From the NCBI GenBank assembly GCA_946494335.1, contig CAMMBV010000001.1:1-64000 (forward strand): DNA of 64,000 bases, in the 5' to 3' direction. This DNA is from an uncultured Ruminococcus sp. (lineage in GTDB: Bacteria > Bacillota > Clostridia > Lachnospirales > Lachnospiraceae). Below are positions 62,511 to 64,000 of this stretch, piece after piece. Position numbers and translations under genes: made by a program. Every line of letters starts with the position of its first letter. The stretch's first letter is position 1. The notes under the pieces were generated by a model. The model was not told where the DNA came from. It did no database searches and was given only the letters and a program-made list of their open reading frames with translations.

Positions 62511-63332
62511 ATGAAGACAGATAATCAGGCTCCCATCGGAGTATTTGATTCCGGAGTAGGGGGGCTTACTGTTGCCCGGGAGATTATGAGGAATCTTCCC
62601 GGCGAAAGGATTGTGTATTTTGGCGACACAGCCCGGGTGCCTTACGGCAGCAAATCCCGGCAGACTATTATCCGATATTCCCGGCAGATTGTCCGTTTCC
62701 TGCTCACCCAGGGAGTAAAAGCCATTGTGGTTGCCTGCAATACGGCCAGCGCCCTGGCTCTGGAGGATATCGAACATGAGATTGACATACCGATTATCGG
62801 TGTGATGAAACCGGGAGCAAGGGCTGCCGCTGCCGCGACGAAAAACAGAAGAATCGGTGTGATAGGAACAGAAAGTACCATTAAAAGCGGAATGTATCCC
62901 AGATTTATTCAGGCCATAGATCCAGAAATTGCCGTTTTAGGAAAGGCATGTCCTCTTTTTGTGCCGCTGGTGGAAGAGGGCTGGCTCAAAGACCCCGTCA
63001 CTGACGAAGTGGCCAGACGGTATCTGGGAGAGCTGACCAGGGAAAACATTGATGTTCTGATACTGGGATGTACGCATTACCCGCTGCTTCGCAGCACCGT
63101 AAAAAGAGTAGTGGGAGATAAAGTGGAGCTGGTGAATCCTGCCTATGAGACGGCCCAGGAGCTGAAGCGTCTGCTGGAGAAAAAAGGGATTTCCAATCCC
63201 GGCATGGCGCCGGAAGAATTTCCATACCGATTTTATGTGAGCGATGCGGCGGAGAAATTCAAACAGTTTGCCAACTCCATACTGCCCTATGATGTGAGGG
63301 TTACCCAGCAGATAAATATAGAAGAATATTAG
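62511..63332 (+). CDS. murI: Glutamate racemase
   Basis: A 273-residue cofactor-independent racemase that supplies D-glutamate for peptidoglycan. The two catalytic cysteines lie in VVACNTAS and ILGCTHYPLL; GVFDSGVGGLTV and FGDTARVPYG are typical. AAAGGAAAG upstream of the ATG. Followed closely by a DUF1934 gene. Confidence 0.95.
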   Translation: MKTDNQAPIGVFDSGVGGLTVAREIMRNLPGERIVYFGDTARVPYGSKSRQTIIRYSRQIVRFLLTQGVKAIVVACNTASALALEDIEHEIDIPIIGVMKPGARAAAAATKNRRIGVIGTESTIKSGMYPRFIQAIDPEIAVLGKACPLFVPLVEEGWLKDPVTDEVARRYLGELTRENIDVLILGCTHYPLLRSTVKRVVGDKVELVNPAYETAQELKRLLEKKGISNPGMAPEEFPYRFYVSDAAEKFKQFANSILPYDVRVTQQINIEEY

Positions 63333-63343
63333 AAAGGTACAAC

Positions 63344-63799
63344 ATGACAAAAGATGTTTTGATCAGTATCCGCGGACTGCAGTTTTTAAGCGGGGACACC
63401 ATGGACGACGAGGCGGATCCGGTAGAAGTGATTACGGTGGGAGAGCACTATCTGAAAAACGGCCACCATTATATCCGGTATGATGAAATGTTTGAAGGGT
63501 TTGCGGACAATGCACAGAATCTTGTCAAAATAGCAGACAATGTACTGGAGGTCAGAAAGAAAGGCGTCATTAACGTACATATGGTATTTGAAGAGAATAA
63601 GAAAAACATTGCCTATTATACGACGCCCTTTGGAACCATGCAGATGGGGATCGCAGCCACTCATGTCAATGTCTGTGAGGAGCCGGATAATATAGACGTG
63701 AGGATTGAATACGCCCTGGAAATTAATGAAGAGCATGTGGGCGACTGTTGTCTGGAAATGAATATTCATTCAAAAAAGAAAGGGGAACTGGCGCTGTAG
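63344..63799 (+). CDS. DUF1934 family protein (YwiB-like)
   Basis: A 151-residue small beta-barrel (calycin-like) protein of unknown function, DUF1934. Typical blocks are YYTTPFGTMQMGIAAT and the closing ALEINEEHVGDCCLEMNI. The gene follows murI by 11 bases with AGAAAGG upstream and is probably co-transcribed. Confidence 0.87.
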   Translation: MTKDVLISIRGLQFLSGDTMDDEADPVEVITVGEHYLKNGHHYIRYDEMFEGFADNAQNLVKIADNVLEVRKKGVINVHMVFEENKKNIAYYTTPFGTMQMGIAATHVNVCEEPDNIDVRIEYALEINEEHVGDCCLEMNIHSKKKGELAL

Positions 63800-63818
63800 C
63801 CTGGTTCCCCCTGTTTTT
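63781..63818 (+). terminator. Terminator of murI operon
   Basis: AGGGGAAC-TGGC (63781-63792) pairs with GCC-TGGTTCCCCCT (from 63799), then GTTTTTC. It covers the DUF1934 stop codon. Confidence 0.75.
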
Positions 63819-63827
63819 CTGAAAAAA

Positions 63828-64000
63828 TTATTTGCCTGAAACTTTGTTTGCCATCCGCTTGAAAAAGCCGGCCTTCTTTTTCGGCGTCTCCAGCGGTCCT
63901 CTGACTCCCCGCACCTCCACGATGTAGATACCGCTTACCATGGCTTTTACTTCCTTTTTTACGGGAATCAAATCGAAAATCTTTTCATCCGCCACCAGTG
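63828..64000 (-). CDS. C-terminal end of an unidentified protein (partial)
   Basis: The last 57 residues of a minus-strand gene that continues beyond the window. It reads LVADEKIFDLIPVKKEV, then KAMVSGIYIVEVRGVRG and a basic tail ending KRMANKVSGK. I do not recognise the family. The stop (TTA on the plus strand at 63828-63830) lies 29 bases after the DUF1934 stop, so the two genes converge. Confidence 0.55.
   Translation of the reverse strand, partial: LVADEKIFDLIPVKKEVKAMVSGIYIVEVRGVRGPLETPKKKAGFFKRMANKVSGK

Noticed and set aside
1..64000. CRISPR array, tRNA or rRNA genes, prophage
   Set aside because: No regularly spaced repeats, no cloverleaf or rRNA sequence, and no phage structural or integrase genes were seen; the only mobile element is the insertion sequence at the left end.

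Overview
The window looks like a chromosomal segment of an anaerobic, endospore-forming Gram-positive bacterium of the class Clostridia, most likely a Lachnospiraceae-type gut organism. The evidence is a sipL-type DUF3794/LysM gene, spoIIR, a gerA-gerB-gerC germination set, a YesM/YesN two-component pair, strong GGAGG ribosome binding sites, a Firmicutes-style M-box upstream of a magnesium P-type ATPase, and an anaerobic radical-SAM sulfatase maturase. The taxonomic call is inference; no rRNA gene is present.

Layout. 1-1982: an IS1634-type insertion sequence. 2.2-6.2 kb: a membrane-anchored XRE regulator and a hybrid histidine kinase. 6.2-9.4 kb: an M-box riboswitch with intrinsic terminator, then a second leader segment with a small ORF and two competing pairings, then mgtA. 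9.5-21.5 kb: a compact operon of lipoprotein-ABC importer (two different permeases, two different ATPases), three FGly-type sulfatases, a zinc methyltransferase-like UroD-family protein, a TauE/SafE exporter and an anSME maturase, followed by a terminator and a YesM/YesN sensor-regulator pair. 24.8-29.6 kb: DUF975/CmpB membrane protein, metallophosphoesterase, Nudix hydrolase, ECF sigma factor and putative anti-sigma protein. 29.7-31.1 kb: an AGCS amino acid symporter on the minus strand. 31.2-34.2 kb: an AT-rich accessory block (GrpB, Imm5-like, frameshifted DUF3795, CAT-like, isochorismatase-like). 34.3-47.0 kb: a surface glycan operon with CDP-3,6-dideoxyhexose genes, a YerE-like TPP enzyme and reductase, two CapK/PaaK-like ligases, a flippase, a GtrB-like GT2 and a GT-C enzyme. 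47.0-64.0 kb: mostly core genes: flavin reductase, rRNA methyltransferase, aspartate aminotransferase, L,D-transpeptidase-ddl-murF, plsC, PrcB-type lipoprotein, sipL, ispE, GntR regulator, gerABC, spoIIR, murI, DUF1934, and the end of an unidentified minus-strand gene.

How it works together. The 9.5-21.5 kb operon reads as one pathway: bind and import a sulfated small molecule, hydrolyse the sulfate with three enzymes matured by the linked anSME, possibly demethylate it with the UroD-like enzyme, and expel sulfate or sulfite through TauE. The two ATPases have complementary defects (one lacks the switch histidine, the other has a degraded signature), so the transporter should have one canonical and one degenerate ATP site. 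The glycan operon carries the parts for a CDP-linked branched 3,6-dideoxy sugar similar to yersiniose, its lipid-linked transfer and export. The strongest candidates for something undescribed are the sulfatase operon with its asymmetric importer, the two-layer mgtA leader, and the dideoxysugar/CapK glycan operon.
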